A stretch of DNA of 64,000 nt from Osedax fenrisi (GCA_964019155.1 CAXHSG010000197.1:310001-374000); one strand, 5' to 3'; shown: positions 1 through 13,740, counted from the first letter of the stretch. Notes: generated by a model from the letters alone, not told the origin. Numbers and translations: made by a program.

Positions 1-2120
1 CTATCTCTAGCTAACTCTAGCTAACTCTAGCTAACTCTAGCTAACTCTAGGTAACTCTAGCTAACTTTAGCTAACTCTAGCTAACTCTAGCTAACTCTAG
101 GTAATTCTAGCTAACTTTAGCTAACTCTAGGTAACTCTAGCTAACTCTAGGCAACTTTAGCTAACTCTAGCTAACTCTAGCTAACTCTAGCTAACTCTAG
201 CTAACTCTAGCTAACTCTAGCTAACTCTAGCTAACTCTAGCTAACTCTAGGTAACTTTAGCTAACTCTAGCTAACTCTAGCTAACTCTAGCTAACTCTAG
301 GTAACTCTATCTAACTCTAGGTTACTCTAGCTAACTCTAGCTAACTCTAGCTAACTCTAGCTAACTCTAGCTAACTCTAGCTAACTCTAGCTAACTCTAG
401 CTAACTCTAGCTAACTTTAGCTAACTCTAGCTAACTCTAGATAATTCTAGCTAACTTTAGCTAACTCTAGCTAACTCTAGCTAACTCTAGGTAACTTTAG
501 GTAACTCTAGCTAACTCTAGGTAACTCTAGCTAACTCTAGCTAACTTTAGCTAACTCTAGCTAACTCTAGCTAACTCTAGGTAACTCTAGCTAACTCTAG
601 CTAACTTTAGCTAACTCTAGGTAACTCTAGCTAACTCTAGCTAACTCTAGCTAACTCTAGCTAACTCTAGCTAACTCTAGGTAACTCTAGCTAACTTTAG
701 CTAACTCTAGCTAACTCTAGCTAACTCTAGGTAATTCTAGCTAACTTTAGCTAACTCTAGGTAACTCTAGCTAACTCTAGGCAACTTTAGCTAACTCTAG
801 CTAACTCTAGCTAACTCTAGCTAACTCTAGCTAACTCTAGCTAACTCTAGGCAACTTTAGCTAACTCTAGCTAACTCTAGCTAACTCTAGCTAACTCTAG
901 CTAACTCTAGCTAACTCTAGCTAACTTTAGCTAACTCTAGGTAACTTTAGCTAACTCTAGCTAACTCTAGCTAACTCTAGTTAACTCTAGGTAACTTTAG
1001 CTAACTCTAGCTAACTCTAGCTAACTCTAGCTAACTCTAGCTAACTCTAGCTAACTCTAGCTAACTCTAGGTAACTTTAGCTAACTCTAGCTAACTTTAG
1101 CTAACTCTAGCTAACTCTAGCTAACTCTAGCTAACTCTAGCTAACTCTAGCTAACTCTAGCTAACTCTAGCTAACTCTAGGTAACTTTAGCTAACTCTAG
1201 GTAACTTTAGCTAACTCTAGGTAACTCTAGGTAATTCTAGCTAACTCTACCTAACTCTAGGTAACTCTAGGTAACTCTATGTAACACTAGCTAACTTTAG
1301 CTAACTCTAGCTAACTCTAGGTAACTCTAGCTAACTTTAGATAACTCTAGCTAACTCTAGCTAACTCTAGCTAACTCTAGCTAACTTTAGCTAACTCTAG
1401 CTAACTCTAGATAATTCTAGCTAACTTTAGCTAACTCTAGCTAACTCTAGCTAACTCTAGGTAACTTTAGGTAACTCTAGCTAACTCTAGGTAACTCTAG
1501 CTAACTCTAGCTAACTTTAGCTAACTCTAGCTAACTCTAGCTAACTCTAGGTAACTCTAGCTAACTCTAGCTAACTTTAGCTAACTCTAGGTAACTCTAG
1601 CTAACTCTAGCTAACTCTAGCTAACTCTAGCTAACTCTAGCTAACTTTAGCTAACTCTAGCTAACTCTAGGTAATTCTAGATAACTTTAGCTAACTCTAG
1701 GTAACTCTAGCTAACTCTAGGTAACTTTAGCTAACTCTAGGTAACTTTAGCTAACTCTAGGTAACTCTAGGTAATTCTAGCTAACTCTACCTAACTCTAG
1801 GTAACTCTAGGTAACTCTAGGTAACACTAGCTAACTTTAGCTAACTCTAGCTAACTCTAGGTAACTCTAGCTAACTTTAGCTAACTCTAGCTAACTCTAG
1901 CTAACTCTAGCTAACTCTAGGTAACTCTAGCTAACTTTAGCTAACTCTAGCTAACTCTAGGTAACTCTAGCTAACTTTAGCTAACTCTAGCTAACTCTAG
2001 CTAATTCTAAGTAACTCTAGCTAACTCTAGCTAACTCTATGTAACTCTAGCTAACTCTAGCTAACTCTAGGTAACTCTAGGTAACTCTAGCTAACTTTAG
2101 CTAACTCTAGCTAACTCTAG
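1..2120 (+). repeat. 2.12-kb block, first copy (lag 4,560 bp)
   Basis: Monomer by monomer this block reads the same as 4,561-6,680; I found no difference across 212 monomers. The match stops at 2,121, where this copy has ctaattctaa and the other has ttaactctag. The block opens with the marker ctatctctag. The left end of the match is set by the window edge, so the true duplication may be longer. Confidence 0.85.
1171..2030 (+). repeat. 860-bp segment matched at 3,341-4,200 (lag 2,170 bp)
   Basis: Both segments hold the twin cassette and the monomer ctaattctaa at the same offset. They differ at 1,341 (ataactctag here, ctaactctag at 3,511). The match is lost at 1,161/3,331 on the left and 2,031/4,201 on the right. 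This links unit 2 of domain A to its neighbours. Confidence 0.75.
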
Positions 2121-3340
2121 CTAATTCTAAGTAACTCTAGCTAACTCTAGCTAACTCTAGGTAACTCTAGCTAACTCTAGCTAACTTTAGCTAACTCTAG
2201 TTAACTCTAGCTAACTCTAGCTAACTCTAGCTAACTCTAGCTAACTTTAGCTAACTCTAGCTAACTCTAGATAATTCTAGCTAACTTTAGCTAACTCTAG
2301 CTAACTCTAGCTAACTCTAGCTAACTCTAGCTAACTTTAGCTAACTCTAGCTAACTTTAGCTAACTCTAGCTAACTTTAGCTAACTTTAGCTAACTCTAG
2401 CTAACTCTAGGTAACTCTAGCTAACTTTAGCTAACTCTAGCTAACTCTAGCTAATTCTAGGTAACTCTAGCTAACTCTAGCTAACTCTAGGTAACTCTAG
2501 CTAACTCTAGCTAACTTTAGCTAACTCTAGGTAACTCTAGCTAACTCTAGCTAACTCTAGCTAACTCTAGCTAACTCTAGCTAACTCTAGCTAACTCTAG
2601 CTAACTTTAGCTAACTCTAGCTAACTCTAGCTAACTCTAGGTAATTCTAGCTAACTTTAGCTAACTCTAGGTAACTCTAGCTAACTCTAGGCAACTTTAG
2701 CTAACTCTAGCTAACTCTAGCTAACTCTAGCTAACTCTAGCTAACTCTAGCTAACTCTAGGCAACTTTAGCTAACTCTAGCTAACTCTAGCTAACTCTAG
2801 CTAACTCTAGCTAACTCTAGCTAACTCTAGCTAACTTTAGCTAACTCTAGGTAACTTTAGCTAACTCTAGCTAACTCTAGCTAACTCTAGTTAACTCTAG
2901 GTAACTTTAGCTAACTCTAGCTAACTCTAGCTAACTCTAGCTAACTCTAGCTAACTATAGCTAACTCTAGCTAACTCTAGGTAACTTTAGCTAACTCTAG
3001 CTAACTTTAGCTAACTCTAGCTAACTCTAGCTAACTCTAGCTAACTCTAGCTAACTCTAGCTAACTCTAGCTAACTCTAGCTAACTCTAGCTAACTCTAG
3101 CTAACTCTAGCTAACTCTAGCTAACTCTAGGTAATTCTAGCTAACTTTAGCTAACTCTAGCTAACTCTAGCTAACTCTAGGTAACTTTAGCTAACTCTAG
3201 GTAACTCTAGGTAACTTTAGCTAATTCTAGCTAACTCTAGGTAACTTTAGCTAACTCTAGCTAACTCTAGCTAACTTTAGCTAACTCTAGCTAACTCTAG
3301 GTAATTCTAGATAACTTTAGCTAACTCTAGGTAACTCTAG
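2121..3340 (+). repeat. Unit 2 left part, related to 12.4-13.0 kb
   Basis: This stretch of decamers has no cassette. Its segment at about 2,521-3,130 follows the same variant order as about 12,411-13,020 (lag 9,890), including ttaactctag at 2,891/12,781 and ctaactatag at 2,951/12,841. It is therefore a piece of domain-B type sequence inside domain A. No gene or other element is seen. Confidence 0.6.
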
Positions 3341-4400
3341 CTAACTCTAGGTAACTTTAGCTAACTCTAGGTAACTTTAGCTAACTCTAGGTAACTCTAG
3401 GTAATTCTAGCTAACTCTACCTAACTCTAGGTAACTCTAGGTAACTCTATGTAACACTAGCTAACTTTAGCTAACTCTAGCTAACTCTAGGTAACTCTAG
3501 CTAACTTTAGCTAACTCTAGCTAACTCTAGCTAACTCTAGCTAACTCTAGCTAACTTTAGCTAACTCTAGCTAACTCTAGATAATTCTAGCTAACTTTAG
3601 CTAACTCTAGCTAACTCTAGCTAACTCTAGGTAACTTTAGGTAACTCTAGCTAACTCTAGGTAACTCTAGCTAACTCTAGCTAACTTTAGCTAACTCTAG
3701 CTAACTCTAGCTAACTCTAGGTAACTCTAGCTAACTCTAGCTAACTTTAGCTAACTCTAGGTAACTCTAGCTAACTCTAGCTAACTCTAGCTAACTCTAG
3801 CTAACTCTAGCTAACTTTAGCTAACTCTAGCTAACTCTAGGTAATTCTAGATAACTTTAGCTAACTCTAGGTAACTCTAGCTAACTCTAGGTAACTTTAG
3901 CTAACTCTAGGTAACTTTAGCTAACTCTAGGTAACTCTAGGTAATTCTAGCTAACTCTACCTAACTCTAGGTAACTCTAGGTAACTCTAGGTAACACTAG
4001 CTAACTTTAGCTAACTCTAGCTAACTCTAGGTAACTCTAGCTAACTTTAGCTAACTCTAGCTAACTCTAGCTAACTCTAGCTAACTCTAGGTAACTCTAG
4101 CTAACTTTAGCTAACTCTAGCTAACTCTAGGTAACTCTAGCTAACTTTAGCTAACTCTAGCTAACTCTAGCTAATTCTAAGTAACTCTAGCTAACTCTAG
4201 CTAACTCTAGGTAACTCTAGCTAACTCTAGCTAACTTTAGCTAACTCTAGCTAACTCTAGGTAACTTTAGCTAACTCTAGCTAACTCTAGGTAACTCTAG
4301 GTAATTCTAGCTAACTCTAGGTTACTCTAGCTAACTCTAGCTAAATTTAGCTACCTCTAGGTAACTCTGGCTAACTCTAGCTAACTCTAGCTAACTCTAG

Positions 4401-7400
4401 CTAACTCTAGCTAACTCTATGTAACTCTAGCTAACTCTAGCTAACTCTAGGTAACTCTAGGTAACTCTAGCTAACTTTAGCTAACTCTAGCTAACTCTAG
4501 TTAACTCTAGGTAACTCTAGCTAACTCTAGCTAACTTTAGCTAACTCTAGGTAACTCTAGCTATCTCTAGCTAACTCTAGCTAACTCTAGCTAACTCTAG
4601 CTAACTCTAGGTAACTCTAGCTAACTTTAGCTAACTCTAGCTAACTCTAGCTAACTCTAGGTAATTCTAGCTAACTTTAGCTAACTCTAGGTAACTCTAG
4701 CTAACTCTAGGCAACTTTAGCTAACTCTAGCTAACTCTAGCTAACTCTAGCTAACTCTAGCTAACTCTAGCTAACTCTAGCTAACTCTAGCTAACTCTAG
4801 CTAACTCTAGGTAACTTTAGCTAACTCTAGCTAACTCTAGCTAACTCTAGCTAACTCTAGGTAACTCTATCTAACTCTAGGTTACTCTAGCTAACTCTAG
4901 CTAACTCTAGCTAACTCTAGCTAACTCTAGCTAACTCTAGCTAACTCTAGCTAACTCTAGCTAACTCTAGCTAACTTTAGCTAACTCTAGCTAACTCTAG
5001 ATAATTCTAGCTAACTTTAGCTAACTCTAGCTAACTCTAGCTAACTCTAGGTAACTTTAGGTAACTCTAGCTAACTCTAGGTAACTCTAGCTAACTCTAG
5101 CTAACTTTAGCTAACTCTAGCTAACTCTAGCTAACTCTAGGTAACTCTAGCTAACTCTAGCTAACTTTAGCTAACTCTAGGTAACTCTAGCTAACTCTAG
5201 CTAACTCTAGCTAACTCTAGCTAACTCTAGCTAACTCTAGGTAACTCTAGCTAACTTTAGCTAACTCTAGCTAACTCTAGCTAACTCTAGGTAATTCTAG
5301 CTAACTTTAGCTAACTCTAGGTAACTCTAGCTAACTCTAGGCAACTTTAGCTAACTCTAGCTAACTCTAGCTAACTCTAGCTAACTCTAGCTAACTCTAG
5401 CTAACTCTAGGCAACTTTAGCTAACTCTAGCTAACTCTAGCTAACTCTAGCTAACTCTAGCTAACTCTAGCTAACTCTAGCTAACTTTAGCTAACTCTAG
5501 GTAACTTTAGCTAACTCTAGCTAACTCTAGCTAACTCTAGTTAACTCTAGGTAACTTTAGCTAACTCTAGCTAACTCTAGCTAACTCTAGCTAACTCTAG
5601 CTAACTCTAGCTAACTCTAGCTAACTCTAGGTAACTTTAGCTAACTCTAGCTAACTTTAGCTAACTCTAGCTAACTCTAGCTAACTCTAGCTAACTCTAG
5701 CTAACTCTAGCTAACTCTAGCTAACTCTAGCTAACTCTAGGTAACTTTAGCTAACTCTAGGTAACTTTAGCTAACTCTAGGTAACTCTAGGTAATTCTAG
5801 CTAACTCTACCTAACTCTAGGTAACTCTAGGTAACTCTATGTAACACTAGCTAACTTTAGCTAACTCTAGCTAACTCTAGGTAACTCTAGCTAACTTTAG
5901 ATAACTCTAGCTAACTCTAGCTAACTCTAGCTAACTCTAGCTAACTTTAGCTAACTCTAGCTAACTCTAGATAATTCTAGCTAACTTTAGCTAACTCTAG
6001 CTAACTCTAGCTAACTCTAGGTAACTTTAGGTAACTCTAGCTAACTCTAGGTAACTCTAGCTAACTCTAGCTAACTTTAGCTAACTCTAGCTAACTCTAG
6101 CTAACTCTAGGTAACTCTAGCTAACTCTAGCTAACTTTAGCTAACTCTAGGTAACTCTAGCTAACTCTAGCTAACTCTAGCTAACTCTAGCTAACTCTAG
6201 CTAACTTTAGCTAACTCTAGCTAACTCTAGGTAATTCTAGATAACTTTAGCTAACTCTAGGTAACTCTAGCTAACTCTAGGTAACTTTAGCTAACTCTAG
6301 GTAACTTTAGCTAACTCTAGGTAACTCTAGGTAATTCTAGCTAACTCTACCTAACTCTAGGTAACTCTAGGTAACTCTAGGTAACACTAGCTAACTTTAG
6401 CTAACTCTAGCTAACTCTAGGTAACTCTAGCTAACTTTAGCTAACTCTAGCTAACTCTAGCTAACTCTAGCTAACTCTAGGTAACTCTAGCTAACTTTAG
6501 CTAACTCTAGCTAACTCTAGGTAACTCTAGCTAACTTTAGCTAACTCTAGCTAACTCTAGCTAATTCTAAGTAACTCTAGCTAACTCTAGCTAACTCTAT
6601 GTAACTCTAGCTAACTCTAGCTAACTCTAGGTAACTCTAGGTAACTCTAGCTAACTTTAGCTAACTCTAGCTAACTCTAGTTAACTCTAGGTAACTCTAG
6701 CTAACTCTAGCTAACTTTAGCTAACTCTAGGTAACTCTAGCTATCTCTAGCTAACTCTAGCTAACTCTAGCTAACTCTAGCTAACTCTAGGTAACTCTAG
6801 CTAACTTTAGCTAACTCTAGCTAACTCTAGCTAACTCTAGGTAATTCTAGCTAACTTTAGCTAACTCTAGGTAACTCTAGCTAACTCTAGGCAACTTTAG
6901 CTAACTCTAGCTAACTCTAGCTAACTCTAGCTAACTCTAGCTAACTCTAGCTAACTCTAGCTAACTCTAGCTAACTCTAGCTAACTCTAGGTAACTTTAG
7001 CTAACTCTAGCTAACTCTAGCTAACTCTAGCTAACTCTAGGTAACTCTATCTAACTCTAGGTTACTCTAGCTAACTCTAGCTAACTCTAGCTAACTCTAG
7101 CTAACTCTAGCTAACTCTAGCTAACTCTAGCTAACTCTAGCTAACTCTAGCTAACTTTAGCTAACTCTAGCTAACTCTAGATAATTCTAGCTAACTTTAG
7201 CTAACTCTAGCTAACTCTAGCTAACTCTAGGTAACTTTAGGTAACTCTAGCTAACTCTAGGTAACTCTAGCTAACTCTAGCTAACTTTAGCTAACTCTAG
7301 CTAACTCTAGCTAACTCTAGGTAACTCTAGCTAACTCTAGCTAACTTTAGCTAACTCTAGGTAACTCTAGCTAACTCTAGCTAACTCTAGCTAACTCTAG

Positions 7401-8760
7401 CTAACTCTAGCTAACTCTAGGTAACTCTAGCTAACTTTAGCTAACTCTAGCTAACTCTAGCTAACTCTAGGTAATTCTAGCTAACTTTAGCTAACTCTAG
7501 GTAACTCTAGCTAACTCTAGGCAACTTTAGCTAACTCTAGCTAACTCTAGCTAACTCTAGCTAACTCTAGCTAACTCTAGCTAACTCTAGGCAACTTTAG
7601 CTAACTCTAGCTAACTCTAGCTAACTCTAGCTAACTCTAGCTAACTCTAGCTAACTCTAGCTAACTTTAGCTAACTCTAGGTAACTTTAGCTAACTCTAG
7701 CTAACTCTAGCTAACTCTAGTTAACTCTAGGTAACTTTAGCTAACTCTAGCTAACTCTAGCTAACTCTAGCTAACTCTAGCTAACTCTAGCTAACTCTAG
7801 CTAACTCTAGGTAACTTTAGCTAACTCTAGCTAACTTTAGCTAACTCTAGCTAACTCTAGCTAACTCTAGCTAACTCTAGCTAACTCTAGCTAACTCTAG
7901 CTAACTCTAGCTAACTCTAGGTAACTTTAGCTAACTCTAGGTAACTTTAGCTAACTCTAGGTAACTCTAGGTAATTCTAGCTAACTCTACCTAACTCTAG
8001 GTAACTCTAGGTAACTCTATGTAACACTAGCTAACTTTAGCTAACTCTAGCTAACTCTAGGTAACTCTAGCTAACTTTAGATAACTCTAGCTAACTCTAG
8101 CTAACTCTAGCTAACTCTAGCTAACTTTAGCTAACTCTAGCTAACTCTAGATAATTCTAGCTAACTTTAGCTAACTCTAGCTAACTCTAGCTAACTCTAG
8201 GTAACTTTAGGTAACTCTAGCTAACTCTAGGTAACTCTAGCTAACTCTAGCTAACTTTAGCTAACTCTAGCTAACTCTAGCTAACTCTAGGTAACTCTAG
8301 CTAACTCTAGCTAACTTTAGCTAACTCTAGGTAACTCTAGCTAACTCTAGCTAACTCTAGCTAACTCTAGCTAACTCTAGCTAACTTTAGCTAACTCTAG
8401 CTAACTCTAGGTAATTCTAGATAACTTTAGCTAACTCTAGGTAACTCTAGCTAACTCTAGGTAACTTTAGCTAACTCTAGGTAACTTTAGCTAACTCTAG
8501 GTAACTCTAGGTAATTCTAGCTAACTATACCTAACTCTAGGTAACTCTAGGTAACTCTAGGTAACACTAGCTAACTTTAGCTAACTCTAGCTAACTCTAG
8601 GTAACTCTAGCTAACTTTAGCTAACTCTAGCTAACTCTAGCTAACTCTAGCTAACTCTAGGTAACTCTAGCTAACTTTAGCTAACTCTAGCTAACTCTAG
8701 GTAACTCTAGCTAACTTTAGCTAACTCTAGCTAACTCTAGCTAATTCTAAGTAACTCTAG
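4401..8760 (+). repeat. Tandem duplication of about 2,180 bp
   Basis: The halves 4,401-6,580 and 6,581-8,760 align at lag 2,180. Shared landmarks include ctatctctag (4,561/6,741), ataactctag (5,901/8,081) and both cassettes. A private change is ctaactatac at 8,521 in place of ctaactctac. Identity ends within one or two monomers of the duplication edge, as expected for an in-register tandem event. Confidence 0.8.
4561..6680 (+). repeat. 2.12-kb block, second copy
   Basis: This copy matches 1-2,120. It also lies inside a 2.18-kb tandem duplication (4,401-6,580 followed by 6,581-8,760), so the same unit has been copied at two different lags. Near identity over 2 kb implies very recent exchange, or an assembly effect. 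Confidence 0.85.
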
Positions 8761-11700
8761 CTAACTCTAGCTAACTCTAGGTAACTCTAGGTAACTCTAG
8801 CTAACTTTAGCTAACTCTAGCTAACTCTAGGTAACTTTAGCTAACTCTAGCTAACTCTAGGTAACTCTAGGTAATTCTAGCTATCTCTAGGTTACTCTAG
8901 CTAACTCTAGCTAAATTTAGCTACCTCTAGGTAACTCTGGCTAACTCTAGCTAACTCTAGCTAACTCTAGCTAACTCTAGCTAACTCTATGTAACTCTAG
9001 CTAACTCTAGCTAACTCTAGGTAACTCTAGCTAACTCTAGCTAACTTTAGCTAACTCTAGCTAACTCTAGTTAACTCTAGGTAACTCTAGCTAACTCTAG
9101 CTAACTTTAGCTAACTCTAGGTAACTCTAGCTATCTCTAGCTAACTCTAGCTAACTCTAGCTAACTCTAGCTAACTCTAGGTAACTCTAGCTAACTTTAG
9201 CTAACTCTAGCTAACTCTAGCTAACTCTAGGTAATTCTAGCTAACTTTATCTAACTCTAGGTAACTCTAGCTAACTCTAGGCAACTTTAGCTAACTCTAG
9301 CTAACTCTAGCTAACTCTAGCTAACTCTAGCTAACTCTAGCTAACTCTAGGCAACTTTAGCTAACTCTAGCTAACTCTAGCTAACTCTAGCTAACTCTAG
9401 CTAACTCTAGCTAACTTTAGCTAACTCTAGGTAACTTTAGCTAACTCTAGCTAACTCTAGCTAACTCTAGTTAACTCTAGGTAACTTTAGCTAACTCTAG
9501 CTAACTTTAGCTAACTCTAGCTAACTCTAGCTAACTCTAGCTAACTCTAGCTAACTCTAGCTAACTCTAGCTAACTCTAGCTAACTCTAGGTAACTCTAG
9601 CTAACTTTAGCTAACTCTAGCTAACTCTAGCTAACTCTAGGTAATTCTAGCTAACTTTAGCTAACTCTAGGTAACTCTAGCTAACTCTAGGCAACTTTAG
9701 CTAACTCTAGCTAACTCTAGCTAACTCTAGCTAACTTTAGCTAACTCTAGCTAACTCTAGCTAACTCTAGGTAACTCTAGCTAACTCTAGCTAACTTTAG
9801 CTAACTCTAGGTAACTCTAGCTAACTCTAGCTAACTCTAGCTAACTCTAGCTAACTCTAGCTAACTCTAGGTAACTCTAGCTAACTTTAGCTAACTCTAG
9901 CTAACTCTAGCTAACTCTAGGTAATTCTAGCTAACTTTAGCTAACTCTAGGTAACTCTAGCTAACTCTAGGCAACTTTAGCTAACTCTAGCTAACTCTAG
10001 CTAACTCTAGCTAACTCTAGCTAACTCTAGCTAACTCTAGGCAACTTTAGCTAACTCTAGCTAACTCTAGCTAACTCTAGCTAACTCTAGCTAACTCTAG
10101 CTAACTCTAGCTAACTTTAGCTAACTCTAGGTAACTTTAGCTAACTCTAGCTAACTCTAGCTAACTCTAGTTAACTCTAGGTAACTTTAGCTAACTCTAG
10201 CTAACTCTAGCTAACTCTAGCTAACTCTAGCTAACTCTAGCTAACTCTAGCTAACTCTAGGTAACTTTAGCTAACTCTAGCTAACTTTAGCTAACTCTAG
10301 CTAACTCTAGCTAACTCTAGCTAACTCTAGCTAACTCTAGCTAACTCTAGCTAACTCTAGCTAACTCTAGGTAACTTTAGCTAACTCTAGGTAACTTTAG
10401 CTAACTCTAGGTAACTCTAGGTAATTCTAGCTAACTCTACCTAACTCTAGGTAACTCTAGGTAACTCTATGTAACACTAGCTAACTTTAGCTAACTCTAG
10501 CTAACTCTAGGTAACTCTAGCTAACTTTAGATAACTCTAGCTAACTCTAGCTAACTCTAGCTAACTCTAGCTAACTTTAGCTAACTCTAGCTAACTCTAG
10601 ATAATTCTAGCTAACTTTAGCTAACTCTAGCTAACTCTAGCTAACTCTAGGTAACTTTAGGTAACTCTAGCTAACTCTAGGTAACTCTAGCTAACTCTAG
10701 CTAACTTTAGCTAACTCTAGCTAACTCTAGCTAACTCTAGGTAACTCTAGCTAACTCTAGCTAACTTTAGCTAACTCTAGGTAACTCTAGCTAACTCTAG
10801 CTAACTCTAGCTAACTCTAGCTAACTCTAGCTAACTTTAGCTAACTCTAGCTAACTCTAGGTAATTCTAGATAACTTTAGCTAACTCTAGGTAACTCTAG
10901 CTAACTCTAGGTAACTTTAGCTAACTCTAGGTAACTTTAGCTAACTCTAGGTAACTCTAGGTAATTCTAGCTAACTCTACCTAACTCTAGGTAACTCTAG
11001 GTAACTCTAGGTAACACTAGCTAACTTTAGCTAACTCTAGCTAACTCTAGGTAACTCTAGCTAACTTTAGCTAACTCTAGCTAACTCTAGCTAACTCTAG
11101 CTAACTCTAGGTAACTCTAGCTAACTTTAGCTAACTCTAGCTAACTCTAGGTAACTCTAGCTAACTTTAGCTAACTCTAGCTAACTCTAGCTAATTCTAA
11201 GTAACTCTAGCTAACTCTAGCTAACTCTAGGTAACTCTAGGTAACTCTAGCTAACTTTAGCTAACTCTAGCTAACTCTAGGTAACTTTAGCTAACTCTAG
11301 CTAACTCTAGGTAACTCTAGGTAATTCTAGCTATCTCTAGGTTACTCTAGCTAACTCTAGCTAAATTTAGCTACCTCTAGGTAACTCTGGCTAACTCTAG
11401 CTAACTCTAGCTAACTCTAGCTAACTCTAGCTAACTCTATGTAACTCTAGCTAACTCTAGCTAACTCTAGGTAACTCTAGCTAACTCTAGCTAACTTTAG
11501 CTAACTCTAGCTAACTCTAGTTAACTCTAGGTAACTCTAGCTAACTCTAGCTAACTTTAGCTAACTCTAGGTAACTCTAGCTATCTCTAGCTAACTCTAG
11601 CTAACTCTAGCTAACTCTAGCTAACTCTAGGTAACTCTAGCTAACTTTAGCTAACTCTAGCTAACTCTAGCTAACTCTAGGTAATTCTAGCTAACTTTAT

Positions 11701-12040
11701 CTAACTCTAGGTAACTCTAGCTAACTCTAGGCAACTTTAGCTAACTCTAGCTAACTCTAGCTAACTCTAGCTAACTCTAGCTAACTCTAGCTAACTCTAG
11801 GCAACTTTAGCTAACTCTAGCTAACTCTAGCTAACTCTAGCTAACTCTAGCTAACTCTAGCTAACTTTAGCTAACTCTAGGTAACTTTAGCTAACTCTAG
11901 CTAACTCTAGCTAACTCTAGTTAACTCTAGGTAACTTTAGCTAACTCTAGCTAACTTTAGCTAACTCTAGCTAACTCTAGCTAACTCTAGCTAACTCTAG
12001 CTAACTCTAGCTAACTCTAGCTAACTCTAGCTAACTCTAG
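7271..12040 (+). repeat. Direct duplication at lag 2,450 bp (7,271-9,590 and 9,721-12,040)
   Basis: Shared rare monomers prove the pairing: ctaactttat at 9,241/11,691, the ctaaatttag and ctacctctag pair at 8,911/11,361, gtaactctgg at 8,931/11,381 and ataactctag at 8,081/10,531. The first copy has ctaactatac at 8,521 where the second has ctaactctac. The stretch 9,591-9,720 lies between the matched blocks. Confidence 0.8.
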
Positions 12041-12060
12041 CTAACTCTAGGTAACTTTAG

Positions 12061-13740
12061 CTAACTCTAGCTAACTCTAGCTAACTCTAGGTAACTCTAT
12101 CTAACTCTAGGTTACTCTAGCTAACTCTAGCTAACTCTAGCTAACTCTAGCTAACTCAAGCTAACTCAGGCTAACTCTAGCTAACTCTAGCTAACTCTAG
12201 CTAACTCTAGCTAACTTTAGCTAACTCTAGCTAACTCTAGATAATTCTAGCTAACTTTAGCTAACTCTAGCTAACTCTAGCTAACTCTAGGTAACTTTAG
12301 GTAACTCTAGCTAACTCTAGGTAACTCTAGCTAACTCTAGCTAACTTTAGCTAACTCTAGCTAACTCTAGCTAACTCTAGGTAACTCTAGCTAACTCTAG
12401 CTAACTTTAGCTAACTCTAGGTAACTCTAGCTAACTCTAGCTAACTCTAGCTAACTCTAGCTAACTCTAGCTAATTCTAGGTAACTCTAGCTAACTTTAG
12501 CTAACTCTAGCTAACTCTAGCTAACTCTAGGTAATTCTAGCTAACTTTAGCTAACTCTAGGTAACTCTAGCTAACTCTAGGCAACTTTAGCTAACTCTAG
12601 CTAACTCTAGCTAACTCTAGCTAACTCTAGCTAACTCTAGCTAACTCTAGGCAACTTTAGCTAACTCTAGCTAACTCTAGCTAACTCTAGCTAACTCTAG
12701 CTAACTCTAGCTAACTCTAGCTAACTTTAGCTAACTCTAGGTAACTTTAGCTAACTCTAGCTAACTCTAGCTAACTCTAGTTAACTCTAGGTAACTTTAG
12801 CTAACTCTAGCTAACTCTAGCTAACTCTAGCTAACTCTAGCTAACTATAGCTAACTCTAGCTAACTCTAGGTAACTTTAGCTAACTCTAGCTAACTTTAG
12901 CTAACTCTAGCTAACTCTAGCTAACTCTAGCTAACTCTAGCTAACTCTAGCTAACTCTAGCTAACTCTAGCTAACTCTAGGTAACTTTAGCTAACTCTAG
13001 CTAACTCTAGCTAACTCTAGGTAATTCTAGCTAACTTTAGCTGACTCTAGCTAACTCTAGCTAACTCTAGGTAACTTTAGCTAACTATAGGTAACTCTAG
13101 GTAACTTTAGCTAACTCTAGCTAACTCTAGGTAACTTTAGCTAACTCTAGCTAACTCTAGCTAACTTTAGCTAACTCTAGCTAACTCTAGGTAATTCTAG
13201 ATAACTTTAGCTAACTCTAGGTAACTCTAGCTAACTATAGGTAACTTTAGCTAACTCTAGGTAACTTTAGCTAACTCTAGGTAACTCTAGGTAATTCTAG
13301 CTAACTCTACCTAACTCTAGGTAACTCTAGGTAACTCTAGGTAACACTAGCTAACTTTAGCTAACTCTAGCTAACTCTAGGTAACTCTAGCTAACTTTAG
13401 CTAACTCTAGCTAACTCTAGGTAACTCTAGCTAACTTTAGCTAACTCTAGCTAACTCTAGCTAATTCTAGGTAACTCTAGGTAACTCTAGCTAACTCTAG
13501 GTAACTCTAGCTAACTCTAGCTAACTTTAGCTAACTCTAGCTAACTCTAGGTAACTTTAGCTAACTCTAGCTAACTCTAGGTAACTCTAGGTAATTCTAG
13601 CTAACTCTAGATTACTCTAGCTAACTCTAGCTAACTTTAGCTAACTCTAGGTAACTCTGGCTAACTCTAGCTAACTCTAGCTAACTCTAGCTAACTCTAG
13701 CTAACTCTATGTAACTCTAGCTAACTCTAGCTAACTCTAG
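12061..13740 (+). repeat. 1.68-kb block, first copy (lag 4,020 bp)
   Basis: It pairs with 16,081-17,760. The rare monomer ctaactcagg is shared (12,161 and 16,181). Private changes in this copy are ctaactcaag at 12,151, ctaattctag at 12,471, ctgactctag at 13,041, gtaactctag at 13,481 and attactctag at 13,611. About six or seven differences in 1.68 kb make this pair older than the near-identical ones in domain A. Confidence 0.75.

Larger units (their letters stand above)
1..12060 (+). repeat. HOR domain A: five about 2.2-2.45-kb units with twin marker cassettes
   Basis: Each unit carries two copies of a 50-bp cassette that begins with ctaactctac and ends with gtaacactag, 540 bp apart. Cassette starts are 1241/1781, 3411/3951, 5801/6341, 7981/8521 and 10431/10971, giving unit spacings of 2,170, 2,390, 2,180 and 2,450 bp. 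In the first cassette of each twin the fourth monomer is gtaactctat; in the second it is gtaactctag, so the twins are old and were copied together. The monomer ctaattctaa (2001, 2121, 4171, 6561, 8741, 11191) was seen only in this domain. The rare neighbours ctaaatttag and ctacctctag occur at 4341, 8911 and 11361. The twin arrangement was not seen elsewhere in the window. Confidence 0.85.

Noticed and set aside
12841..12850. TATA-like element in ctaactatag monomers
   Set aside because: The motif is a single substitution in the decamer, recurs many times by block copying, and has no promoter context.
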